Positions 56,973 through 64,000 of a DNA stretch of 64,000 nt are shown here, piece after piece. Position numbers and translations under genes: made by a program. The notes beneath the pieces are model-generated. The model was not told the DNA's origin. It saw only the letters and a program-made list of their open reading frames with translations, and made no database searches. The first letter of the stretch is position 1, and the number at the start of each line of letters is the position of its first letter. This DNA comes from an uncultured Photobacterium sp. (GTDB lineage: Bacteria > Pseudomonadota > Gammaproteobacteria > Enterobacterales > Vibrionaceae): contig NZ_CANMZV010000007.1 in assembly GCF_947502415.1 (NCBI RefSeq), positions 186,001 through 250,000 on the forward strand, read 5' to 3'.

Positions 56973-57376
56973 AGGCGTATTCCATTAAAAGTGTGGGATA
57001 AGAAGAAAGAGGGATTGTAAATGTTGCATGAAAATTGACTGTGACTTAAGTCATTGTTCTAAATGGACTTGGTGGCCTTTTTACTGTTTGTTTCAGTGTT
57101 TTGTGGTCTTGGTTCCAACGTATTGTATTTATTGATTAATTTTATGATAAGTCTGAGCTGTTTCTGTGGGGGAGCTACGATATTGAATACGTAGATGAAG
57201 GCGAGGGCTGCTTATGGATAATTAATTTAGTTAATAATCTTTTTAATAAAAAGTTTATTAGCATGACTGAGACAGAGTATCGAAAGTTATTTATTTTACT
57301 GAAGGTTATTTTCTTCCCACATTAAATACTGGTTTATGCTTAATAACAATTAATTCTTAATTGAGTGAGGGATGAA
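56973..57376. other. 404-bp divergent intergenic region
   Basis: No gene seen. A 12-bp palindrome TGACTTAAGTCA (57042-57053) lies about 70 bp upstream of the antiporter start and might be an operator. The rest is AT-rich. Confidence 0.4.
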
Positions 57377-58060
57377 ATGCAGCAATTAGCTGATGATTTA
57401 TGGATATTTGAAGGAGAGACCGTTACTTTCTACCATTGCCCATTTACTACCAGGATGACGGTTATAAGGTTGCCAAACGGTGACTTATGGCTGCACAGCC
57501 CGATAGCGTATTCATTTTATCTGGCGGAACAACTGGCGATTTTAGGAACTGTTCGGTATCTGGTAGCGCCGAATCACCTTCATCATCTTTATTTGACCGA
57601 TTGGGTTAAGCATTATCCCGATGCGCATCTTTTTGGTACTGATGAAGTGGTTAGGAAACGTGCTGATCTGCAGTTTGCTGACTCGCTTAATGTTGCTAAG
57701 GCGTGGCCATGGAATGAAGAAATAGATCAGGTTCTGGTGTCCGGATCATCTTTAATGCAGGAATGTGTGTTTTTTCATCGAGCATCAGAAACAGTGATCA
57801 TGACTGATCTTATCGAGAATTTCCCCCAGAATCACTTTAAAGGCTGGCGCAAGTTATTGTGCAACTGGGCTGGCATAATTGCTCCTAACGGTAAAACACC
57901 AATTGACTGGCGGCTGAGCTTTAAGAAAGAAGTGGTAAGAGAGCATATCCGTACTATTCGGGGCTGGGAGCCTGAACGGATTGTGATGGCGCATGGTGAA
58001 ATTATCGAAGAGGATGCCGAAGCGTTTCTGCAACGCTCCTTTAAGTGGGTAGGGGAGTGA
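57377..58060 (+). CDS. DUF4336 (metallo-beta-lactamase-like) protein
   Basis: A 227-residue cytoplasmic protein. ADDLWIFEGETVTFYHCPF, MTVIRLPNGDLWLHSPIA and APNHLHHLYLTDW fit DUF4336, a family related in fold to metallo-beta-lactamases but with an altered His motif. TDLIENFP and RIVMAHGEII are later conserved pieces. Start ATG 57377 with GAGG 6 nt upstream. Function unknown; no partner nearby. Confidence 0.75.
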   Translation: MQQLADDLWIFEGETVTFYHCPFTTRMTVIRLPNGDLWLHSPIAYSFYLAEQLAILGTVRYLVAPNHLHHLYLTDWVKHYPDAHLFGTDEVVRKRADLQFADSLNVAKAWPWNEEIDQVLVSGSSLMQECVFFHRASETVIMTDLIENFPQNHFKGWRKLLCNWAGIIAPNGKTPIDWRLSFKKEVVREHIRTIRGWEPERIVMAHGEIIEEDAEAFLQRSFKWVGE

Positions 58061-58373
58061 TAAGCCGTTTACTGCTTTTAATAATGGTACTTGAACATAG
58101 ATTTGAGAGAGAGGCAGATATTTACACTGCCTTTTTATATTTTTTGTACCTTTTTATCTTTCTTTTACTTATGGTCTTTTATTTTGACGGTACTTTGTTA
58201 TTTAAGTGGAGATTAATTTACAGTCCTCACCAAACGTGATCTGTTTAGAAAATTAATAGTCGAACTCTTCATTTTGTGAGATATCATCCATCCGATTGTT
58301 CATAATACTTAGTTGAAATTTCAGGCTCTGCATGAAAATAAAGCTTGAATTCGCGAAGAACTATGGAATTTTC
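58061..58373. other. 313-bp intergenic region
   Basis: AT-rich; a short hydrophobic frame runs into it from the previous gene's end but lacks a start signal. I see no gene, terminator or repeat worth naming. Confidence 0.4.
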
Positions 58374-58931
58374 ATGAACGAAAAAGAGAAGATGTTATCT
58401 GGCCTGATGTATCAGAGTTGGGATACAGAACTAATAGAAGAGCGTCTTAATGCTAAAAAATTGTGTTTTAAGATTAATCAAACCTGCCCGACGGAAAAAG
58501 AACTGCGGCAGACGTTGATCAATGAACTTCTGGGACAGGAAACGGATGCCTGGATAGAATCACCTTTTAACTGTGATTACGGCTATAACATTAAAGTTGG
58601 TAAAGGTTTTTATGCTAACCATGGCTGTACAATTCTGGACTGCGCTCCTATTACGATAGGAGATAACTGTCTGTTGGCTCCGGGAGTGGTTATTGCAACT
58701 GCGGGACATCCGCTAGATCCCGTAGAGCGAGCTACGGGCGAAGAGTTTGCTAAGCCCATAACCATTGGCAATGATGTGTGGTTTGGGGCCAATGTAACAG
58801 TATGTCCGGGAGTTACTATTGGCGATAATGTTGTAGTTGGCGCTGGCAGTGTCGTCGTTAAGAACTTGCCTGCAAATACCATTTGTGCCGGCTCTCCGGC
58901 TAAGCCAATTCGTACCCTGGATATTCAATAA
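58374..58931 (+). CDS. maa: Maltose/galactoside-type O-acetyltransferase
   Basis: A 185-residue hexapeptide-repeat acetyltransferase. MNEKEKMLSGLMYQ is the typical start, so the 14 codons before it are discarded. The N-terminal helix region is followed by left-handed beta-helix repeats, ATAGHPLDPVER with the catalytic His, and ICAGSPAKPIRTL at the end. It transfers acetyl from acetyl-CoA to sugars, probably in the cytoplasm. No tie to the glycan locus. Confidence 0.9.
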   Translation: MNEKEKMLSGLMYQSWDTELIEERLNAKKLCFKINQTCPTEKELRQTLINELLGQETDAWIESPFNCDYGYNIKVGKGFYANHGCTILDCAPITIGDNCLLAPGVVIATAGHPLDPVERATGEEFAKPITIGNDVWFGANVTVCPGVTIGDNVVVGAGSVVVKNLPANTICAGSPAKPIRTLDIQ

Positions 58932-58948
58932 AGCTGGTAAATTTAGGT

Positions 58949-58980
58949 GCTGCCGTTTGTTATTCCCAGCGGCATCTTTT
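58949..58980 (+). terminator. Probable terminator after the acetyltransferase gene
   Basis: GCTGCCG and CGGCATC pair with one mismatch, followed by TTTTT. The remaining gap to 59309 is AT-rich with no gene and should hold the promoter of the ligase gene. Confidence 0.5.
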
Positions 58981-59309
58981 TAGTATTTGAAATTTTCCAT
59001 TCAATATCCCCCCATAAATCGAAATAACGATAAATATTTATATTATTTGCTATAAGCGGTATTTATGGGCTCGTGCATGCATTTTGTATTATTCACCTTG
59101 TTTATTATACTTTCGAAATGATTGTAGTGTACTGTTTTTGTAAGATATCTTTGTGTCTTCATGTGGCTTGCACTGTTTTGCTTCAAACATGGTGGAATTA
59201 AATTGGTGCAATGAATTTATATTTGGTTCTCTTATCTCGTCGGATCTGATCATATTAAATTCTGATATATGGTACGCCACCTAATTAATACAACAATGCG
59301 AACACAAAC

Positions 59310-60881
59310 ATGATGAATTTAGCCGCTGCTTTACAGCGAAACGCAAAATGTAAGCCTAATAAGGTTGCATTGATTTGTGGCGACGTCCAATTTACTTATG
59401 CCGAGTTTGATCATATCGCCAGCCAGGTAGCCGGAGCGTTAATTGCTTCAGGTATCCAGCCGGGCGATCGTGTGGCGTTGAGCTGCCCGAACATTCCTTT
59501 CTTTCCGTTTATCTATTACGGCATTCAAAAAGCAGGCGGTGTAGTTGTTCCCCTGAACGTGCTTTTTAAAGAGCGTGAGATTAAATACCACTTGGAAGAT
59601 TCCGGTGCCAAGTTCTTCTTCTGTTTTGAAGGAACAGCTGAATTGCCGATGGCGGAAGCTGGAATTGCAGCCTTCGAACAGGTTGAACAGTGTGAGCACA
59701 TGGCGGTGATTACCCGTGATCCTAAGCTGCTTGCTTTTAACGGGATGCCGACACTCAGCGCATTGATCCACAGTGCAGAACCGGTGCAGGACTATGTTGC
59801 CCGTCAGGCCGATGATACTGCAGTTGTTTTGTATACCTCGGGAACAACAGGCGAACCGAAAGGAGCGATGCTGACCCAGGGCAATATGGTGTGCAATGCG
59901 ATGGTGGCTAGCAATTTAATGGCTGGTAACGGAAATGATGTACACCTTGCGGTACTGCCCCTGTTCCATTCTTTTGGTCAGACAGTACATATGAATACAG
60001 CGATCTTGTCAGGTGCGACATTACTGTTGATCCCGAGGTTTGAGCCACAGCAGGTTCTGGGGGAAATAGAAAAACACCACGCCACGATTTTTGCCGGCGT
60101 GCCGACTATGTATATCGGTTTGCTGCAGGCTAAGGCTAAGGCTGCTTCCAGTGGCGAACAAAGCTATGACATCTCTTCTCTGCGGCTGGCCATCAGTGGT
60201 GGCGCGCCACTGCCTGCTGAAGTTATTCATTCCTTTGAGTCACAATTTAACATTCCAATCCTGGAAGGCTACGGCTTGTCTGAAACCAGCCCGGTGGCCT
60301 GCTTCCATCATCTTGATGCCGAACGTGTGACGGGCTCGGTAGGCCAGCCAGTGCAGGGCGTTGAGATCCGTGTTGTCGATGAGAAGGGTGAGCCGGTCGA
60401 AATTGGAAGAGATGGTGAAGTGATTATTCGTGGTCACAATGTAATGAAGGGCTACCTGAACCGTCCGGAAGAAACGGCACTAGCGCTGAAAGATGGCTGG
60501 TTGCATACCGGTGATATTGGCCAGTTTGATCAGGCTGGTAATTTATACGTGGTTGATCGAATCAAAGACATGGTTATTCGTGCCGGTTTCAATGTTTATC
60601 CACGTGAAATCGAAGATGTCTTGATGACACATCCGGGCGTTGCTATGGCAGCGGTTATTGGTATTCCAGACTCGAAAGTCGGTGAGGAGATCAAGGCTTA
60701 CGTTGTGCTGAAAGAAAGTAGTGATGGTGCCGCACAGCCTGATGAGCAATGCCTGATTGAATGGAGTAAAACCCAGCTAGCTTCGTACAAGTATCCGCGT
60801 CATATCGAATTTCGTCAGCATCTGCCTATCAGTGCGACTGGAAAGATATTGAAAAGAGAGTTAAAGGCTGAGCTGGTATAA
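59310..60881 (+). CDS. AMP-forming long-chain acyl-CoA (or acyl-ACP) ligase
   Basis: A 523-residue adenylate-forming enzyme. VVLYTSGTTGEPKGAML is the AMP-binding loop, EGYGLSETSPV the second core motif, TGDIGQFDQAGNLYVVDRIKDM the hinge, and PISATGKILKREL the catalytic Lys. It activates a carboxylic acid, likely a fatty acid, with ATP. It lies 68 bp before an LplT-like transporter, recalling the aas-lplT pair of enterobacteria, but has no acyltransferase domain. Confidence 0.9.
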   Translation: MMNLAAALQRNAKCKPNKVALICGDVQFTYAEFDHIASQVAGALIASGIQPGDRVALSCPNIPFFPFIYYGIQKAGGVVVPLNVLFKEREIKYHLEDSGAKFFFCFEGTAELPMAEAGIAAFEQVEQCEHMAVITRDPKLLAFNGMPTLSALIHSAEPVQDYVARQADDTAVVLYTSGTTGEPKGAMLTQGNMVCNAMVASNLMAGNGNDVHLAVLPLFHSFGQTVHMNTAILSGATLLLIPRFEPQQVLGEIEKHHATIFAGVPTMYIGLLQAKAKAASSGEQSYDISSLRLAISGGAPLPAEVIHSFESQFNIPILEGYGLSETSPVACFHHLDAERVTGSVGQPVQGVEIRVVDEKGEPVEIGRDGEVIIRGHNVMKGYLNRPEETALALKDGWLHTGDIGQFDQAGNLYVVDRIKDMVIRAGFNVYPREIEDVLMTHPGVAMAAVIGIPDSKVGEEIKAYVVLKESSDGAAQPDEQCLIEWSKTQLASYKYPRHIEFRQHLPISATGKILKRELKAELV

Positions 60882-60949
60882 ACCGGCTCTAAACTCGTTT
60901 CTCGTTTAATTAAGTGGGCGCTATAGTTGGCGCCTTAAACGGTTTTGTT

Positions 60950-62278
60950 ATGAACAAGAAATCAGCTTTGTTTACCAATAAGCGCTTTTTTCCTTATTTT
61001 TGCACACAGGCTCTTGGTGCTTTTAATGACAATGTATTTAAGAACGTATTGTTACTATTGGTAGCCTTCGCCGCACCAGGTTCTTTATTAATTGATAGTA
61101 ACCTGATCATTAACTTGGCGGCGGGACTGTTTATTTTGCCGTTTTTTCTTTTTTCAGCCAGTGCTGGTTTGCTTGCTGATAAATATGAAAAGTCCTGGTT
61201 GATCCGCCGTGTCAAGTTGGTTGAAATCGGAATCATGTTGATGGCGGCATTGGCACTGTTGACGGAAAGCTATTCGGCACTGTTGCTGCTGCTTTTTTTC
61301 ATGGGGATGCAATCGGCGTTTTTCGGCCCGGTCAAATATGCGCTGTTGCCGCAGCACCTGAAAGATAACGAGTTGTTGCCGGGTAATGCGTTGGTTGAAG
61401 CAGGAACTTTCCTGGCGATTTTATTCGGTACACTGTTGGCCGGTGTTATCGCTGATCAACCTAATGCTAATGTTATTGCTGCTGCGGCTGTCGTTGTGTT
61501 TGCGGTACTTGGCTATATTGCTTCGCGCTCGATCCCTGAAGCTCCTGGCTGTGATCCGTCAATTCAGTTCAGCTGGCGTCCGGTTAAGCACACCGGGCAG
61601 GCTATTCGTGCAGTGAAAGAGAACAAAACCGTATACCAGTCTATTTTGGCTATCAGCTGGTTCTGGTTCCTTGGTGCCAGCTACCTGACGCAGTTTGCCC
61701 AGTTTACTAAGCTGCACCTTGGCGGGAGTGCCAGTGCGGTTTCGGTATTGCTGGCTCTTTTTTCGGTTGGTATCGCTTTGGGGTCTATGCTGTGTGATCG
61801 TTTGTCCGGTCACCGTATTGAGCCGGGTATGGTGCCATTAGGTAGCCTTGGGCTGACGATCTTCGGTGCTGATCTATTGTTCGCTGTGCCGTCAACCGTT
61901 CTTGCTTACAGCGATATAATCAGTTTTATTAGTCACCCTGAACTGTTACGTGTGTTTATCGATCTGATGTTGATTGGGGTTTCTGGCGGTATTTTCATCG
62001 TACCTCTGTATGCGATGATGCAGAAGCGGGCGAAGAAGCAATTGCTGGCGCAAACTATTGCTGTTAATAACATCATGAATGCGATTTTTATGGTGGCCAG
62101 TGCCATTATCGGTATGGTGCTGTTGGGTGCGGCGGGGATGTCGATTCCACAGTTCTTCTTCATGCTGGCGGTTATGAATGTATTTTCAGCGTTCTATCTG
62201 TTCCGCAAGGTGCCGGAATTTCCTCAGCGCTTTATTGCTTGCGTGACAGGAAAACGAGCTGATTACTGTAACGACTGA
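60950..62278 (+). CDS. lplT: LplT-like lysophospholipid transporter (MFS)
   Basis: A 442-residue major-facilitator protein with about 12 TM helices; FCTQALGAFNDNVFKNVLLLL is the characteristic start of LplT-type carriers and GPVKYALLPQHL a further motif. It would flip lysophospholipids to the inner leaflet. Start ATG 60950; an in-frame start 12 codons earlier lacks support. Probably co-transcribed with the ligase. The specific cargo is inferred from family and neighbour. Confidence 0.82.
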   Translation: MNKKSALFTNKRFFPYFCTQALGAFNDNVFKNVLLLLVAFAAPGSLLIDSNLIINLAAGLFILPFFLFSASAGLLADKYEKSWLIRRVKLVEIGIMLMAALALLTESYSALLLLLFFMGMQSAFFGPVKYALLPQHLKDNELLPGNALVEAGTFLAILFGTLLAGVIADQPNANVIAAAAVVVFAVLGYIASRSIPEAPGCDPSIQFSWRPVKHTGQAIRAVKENKTVYQSILAISWFWFLGASYLTQFAQFTKLHLGGSASAVSVLLALFSVGIALGSMLCDRLSGHRIEPGMVPLGSLGLTIFGADLLFAVPSTVLAYSDIISFISHPELLRVFIDLMLIGVSGGIFIVPLYAMMQKRAKKQLLAQTIAVNNIMNAIFMVASAIIGMVLLGAAGMSIPQFFFMLAVMNVFSAFYLFRKVPEFPQRFIACVTGKRADYCND

Positions 62279-62311
62279 CGCTTGAATTAGTATATTCTGC
62301 TTATAGAAAAG

Positions 62312-62357
62312 TGGCACTTCCCTTTCAGTCAGGAGATAAGGGAAGTGCCATTTTTGT
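62312..62357 (+). terminator. Terminator of the ligase-transporter operon
   Basis: TGGCACTTCCCTT and AAGGGAAGTGCCA form a perfect 13-bp stem around a 13-nt loop, then TTTTTGTTTT. Confidence 0.95.
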
Positions 62358-62502
62358 TTTGTTATTCAGTTTGGTATTAGGCGTGCAGCTATGTTACGAA
62401 AGATTTTTGTGTATGGTTTAAAAAAGTTTGATTTTAGTATTGCATCAATAGTGAATTCGAATAAAATGAACGCTGTTTTTTTAATTTAAATTAGTGGTAG
62501 AT

Positions 62503-63117
62503 ATGAAAAAGGTAATAATCGCGTTTCTTTTGAGTAATGCGGCGTTTGCTCATGCCAGCAATTCATTTGATAACATTCGTTTTGGTGTTCAGGGTACTCA
62601 GGTAAAATCTAACAGTTTTGGTTCATACTTTGGTGAGAGATATAATCCTTCTGAAAGTAAAGATCTTGGTGGTTTTTATTTTAGCGGTTCACTAGATTTT
62701 GGGAACAATCTATACACAAGTATTGATTTGACTAGTGTAACGCGAGCAAGTACAGATTTGGATAATCATTTTATTGGATTAGGTCATCATCACGATTTTG
62801 GATTCAACTCATTTTATGTAACTGCTGGCGCTAATAAGGTTAAAACCGTGAGGCATCATAGCAGTAATCAAGAGTCTAAATTTAATGAAGTGGCGCTTGG
62901 TTTCGAGGCTGGAGCTAAATTTCAGTTATCGTCATTTTATGCAATTCAGCCGCAATACCGGATATCTTTTTTTGATAAAGGAGAAATGCATGATTATCGA
63001 TTGAATAACGAAATAATGCTTACAGACCTGTTTTCTTTAGAAGCGAGTGTTGGTTACAACAAGTTTCGTGATGCTGAGCAATTTAATTGGCAGGGTGGTG
63101 TGAAATTCTCCTTCTGA
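62503..63117 (+). CDS. Outer-membrane beta-barrel protein, unknown function
   Basis: A 204-residue protein with a signal peptide (about 1-17, ending AHA). Alternating strands such as FYFSGSLDFGNNLYTSIDLTS, HHHDFGFNSFYVTAGANKV and FSLEASVGYNKFRD, and the C-terminal WQGGVKFSF, mark an 8-10 strand barrel of the OmpX/OmpA-barrel kind. Start ATG 62503, not the GTG three codons before. Base composition is more AT-rich than the neighbours. No partner gene. Confidence 0.7.
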   Translation: MKKVIIAFLLSNAAFAHASNSFDNIRFGVQGTQVKSNSFGSYFGERYNPSESKDLGGFYFSGSLDFGNNLYTSIDLTSVTRASTDLDNHFIGLGHHHDFGFNSFYVTAGANKVKTVRHHSSNQESKFNEVALGFEAGAKFQLSSFYAIQPQYRISFFDKGEMHDYRLNNEIMLTDLFSLEASVGYNKFRDAEQFNWQGGVKFSF

Positions 63118-63129
63118 GGACATAAGAGA

Positions 63130-63164
63130 CGACATAGTGAGGTAGGTGAATACTCACTATGTCG
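63130..63164. repeat. Perfect 12-bp inverted repeat after the barrel gene
   Basis: CGACATAGTGAG and CTCACTATGTCG around an 11-nt loop, 12 bp past the stop codon, without a T run. It may be a non-canonical terminator or stability hairpin. Confidence 0.6.
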
Positions 63165-63195
63165 ATGTATAAAGTTTGAATCTGATATCGAAGGT

Positions 63196-63330
63196 TTAAA
63201 TTGAGGCAATAAAACGTCCAGGTGTTTGGTTGGTATGCTTCAAAAAAAAAGCAATAAATGCACTGCTGCTAGAAAACTCGAGTTGTTGCGCGATGTTATT
63301 AACTGAATGCTTCTCTGTCAGTAATTCCAT
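63196..63330 (-). pseudogene. Remnant of an AraC-family regulator (last 44 residues)
   Basis: This minus-strand frame is too short for usual gene calling. It encodes NNIAQQLEFSSSSAFIAFFL and KHTNQTPGRF, the second helix-turn-helix of AraC-type regulators (compare IAxxLGFxSxSxFxRxFKxxxGxTPxxF). The upstream part is replaced by the DUF3179 gene, whose 3' end it overlaps by 13 bp in another frame. An ATG exists at the left end of the fragment, but a bare half-domain is unlikely to function. No frameshift occurs in its T9 tract. Confidence 0.65.
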
Positions 63331-64000
63331 TCCCCAGCCACAAACACTTCTGTTTCCGGAAAAAATGCATACCATGCAAACCAGTACAACATCGTCGAGG
63401 CTAGCTGGTTGCCGGATTGGTCGGTGATCAGAGCGGACTGGTTTTGCCTATCCCAGTGAATGGTCAGTTGTTGTCCTTCAAATTCATAGGTGAATTTTTC
63501 CTTATTGTGTTTGTAAAGCTCCGATAGTGGAAAGGCAATTTGTCCCATCTTACCTTTGAACCCTAATACAGTCTCTTTTGTTGCGTAATCACTCGGCGCT
63601 TTATTCGCTACAGGGAAGAATAGTCGAGGAGAGCGGCTGTAGCCAGCGTATGGGTCTTGCGAGTAGTTTCGGAAATATCCGGTTCGTTCTGATAGCACGA
63701 GGGTGTCTGGGTGATCAGAGAGCCACTTAGTCCATCGGGTTAAACGTAAAGGATACTGGGTGAGGGATTGTCCAGCGGCTTTCCCGCTTATAGCCCTACC
63801 ACGGATTTGTGACCATAGGGATTCGGTTTGGTGATCATACATAAGTACATCTGAGTTATAGAGAAGGCCAGAAACCCCGAAAGTCAGTGTTTGATTTCCT
63901 ACTTTAGCGAGAAAAGCCATTCCAGAACCACAGAGTGGACAATAGCTGATAATGAATTTTCGCCCATCGATGTGGTCGTTGACGATTTCGTGCCAATTGA
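63318..64000 (-). CDS. DUF3179 domain protein, N-terminus outside window
   Basis: The frame stays open to the window edge, well beyond the first in-window Met. The upstream codons read HIDGRKFIISYCPLCGSGMAF, and the CPLCGSGMAF element is the conserved start of DUF3179 domains (paired Cys, perhaps metal-binding). LLYNSDVLMYDHQTESLWSQ, GRAISGKAAGQSLTQYPL and ATMLYWFAWYAFFPETEVF are the other conserved blocks. So the gene is longer than the 200 codons after that Met and begins past 64000. Function of the family is unknown. Confidence 0.85.
   Translation of the reverse strand, partial: NWHEIVNDHIDGRKFIISYCPLCGSGMAFLAKVGNQTLTFGVSGLLYNSDVLMYDHQTESLWSQIRGRAISGKAAGQSLTQYPLRLTRWTKWLSDHPDTLVLSERTGYFRNYSQDPYAGYSRSPRLFFPVANKAPSDYATKETVLGFKGKMGQIAFPLSELYKHNKEKFTYEFEGQQLTIHWDRQNQSALITDQSGNQLASTMLYWFAWYAFFPETEVFVAGEWNY

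Noticed and set aside
58045-58239. 64-codon frame overlapping the DUF4336 end
   Set aside because: AT-rich hydrophobic stretch without an SD; probably chance.
63241-63249. Frameshift in the A9/T9 tract of the AraC remnant
   Set aside because: The frame reads through the tract without interruption (Phe-Phe-Leu); the gene is truncated, not frameshifted there.

Overview
The window looks like a chromosomal segment of a marine gammaproteobacterium of the Vibrionaceae (Vibrio or Photobacterium type). The clearest marker is an add gene preceded by an adenine riboswitch almost identical to the Vibrio vulnificus one. A GlyGly-CTERM sorting tail, a ygjV/yedI background and moderate GC fit the same assignment. 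The genus cannot be settled from sequence reading alone.

Flanks. Positions 1-5750 hold ordinary genes: a methyltransferase end, a small outer-membrane protein, an FtsH paralogue next to a shortened cytochrome-oxidase III/IV fragment, a DUF808 (YedI-type) membrane protein and a secreted protein. Positions 53358-64000 hold a cytoplasmic molybdopterin oxidoreductase with an NhaC-type antiporter, a DUF4336 protein, a maltose-type acetyltransferase, an acyl-CoA ligase with an LplT-like transporter, an outer-membrane protein, an AraC remnant and a DUF3179 gene that runs off the window.

Core. Positions 5814-53266 form a large locus for a sulfated, galactosamine-containing glycosaminoglycan (chondroitin/dermatan sulfate). 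A few housekeeping-type genes are interleaved (ygjV, a class-3 lipase, a chemoreceptor, add). Outside the cytoplasm it encodes three PL8 lyases of the chondroitinase ABC type with different anchoring, three Cys-type sulfatases, an OprD-like porin, an autotransporter-type barrel, an Ig-repeat lipoprotein, a jelly-roll protein and a CBM9-like protein. A cytoplasmic anaerobic sulfatase-maturating enzyme (anSME) would activate the sulfatases. Uptake is by a mannose-family PTS (agaVWEF), with no ABC or TRAP importer in the window. In the cytoplasm a GH88/GH105-type unsaturated uronyl hydrolase would split the phosphorylated disaccharide. The hexosamine half goes through AgaA, AgaS and KbaY/KbaZ. 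The uronate half goes through KduI, KduD, KdgK and Eda. A DUF2264 protein and a DJ-1/PfpI protein are the least understood cytoplasmic members.

Regulation. A DeoR-family AgaR heads the main operon. TTTCGTTT-type boxes resembling the AgaR operator recur before most transcription units, including one chemoreceptor, often with a CRP-like GATCACA/TGTGATC element 40-60 bp away. The agaR-kbaZ junction has a 13-bp perfect inverted repeat that buries the kbaZ ribosome-binding site and start codon. Other intercistronic hairpins lie at agaE-agaF, kduI-kduD and kbaY-kdgK.
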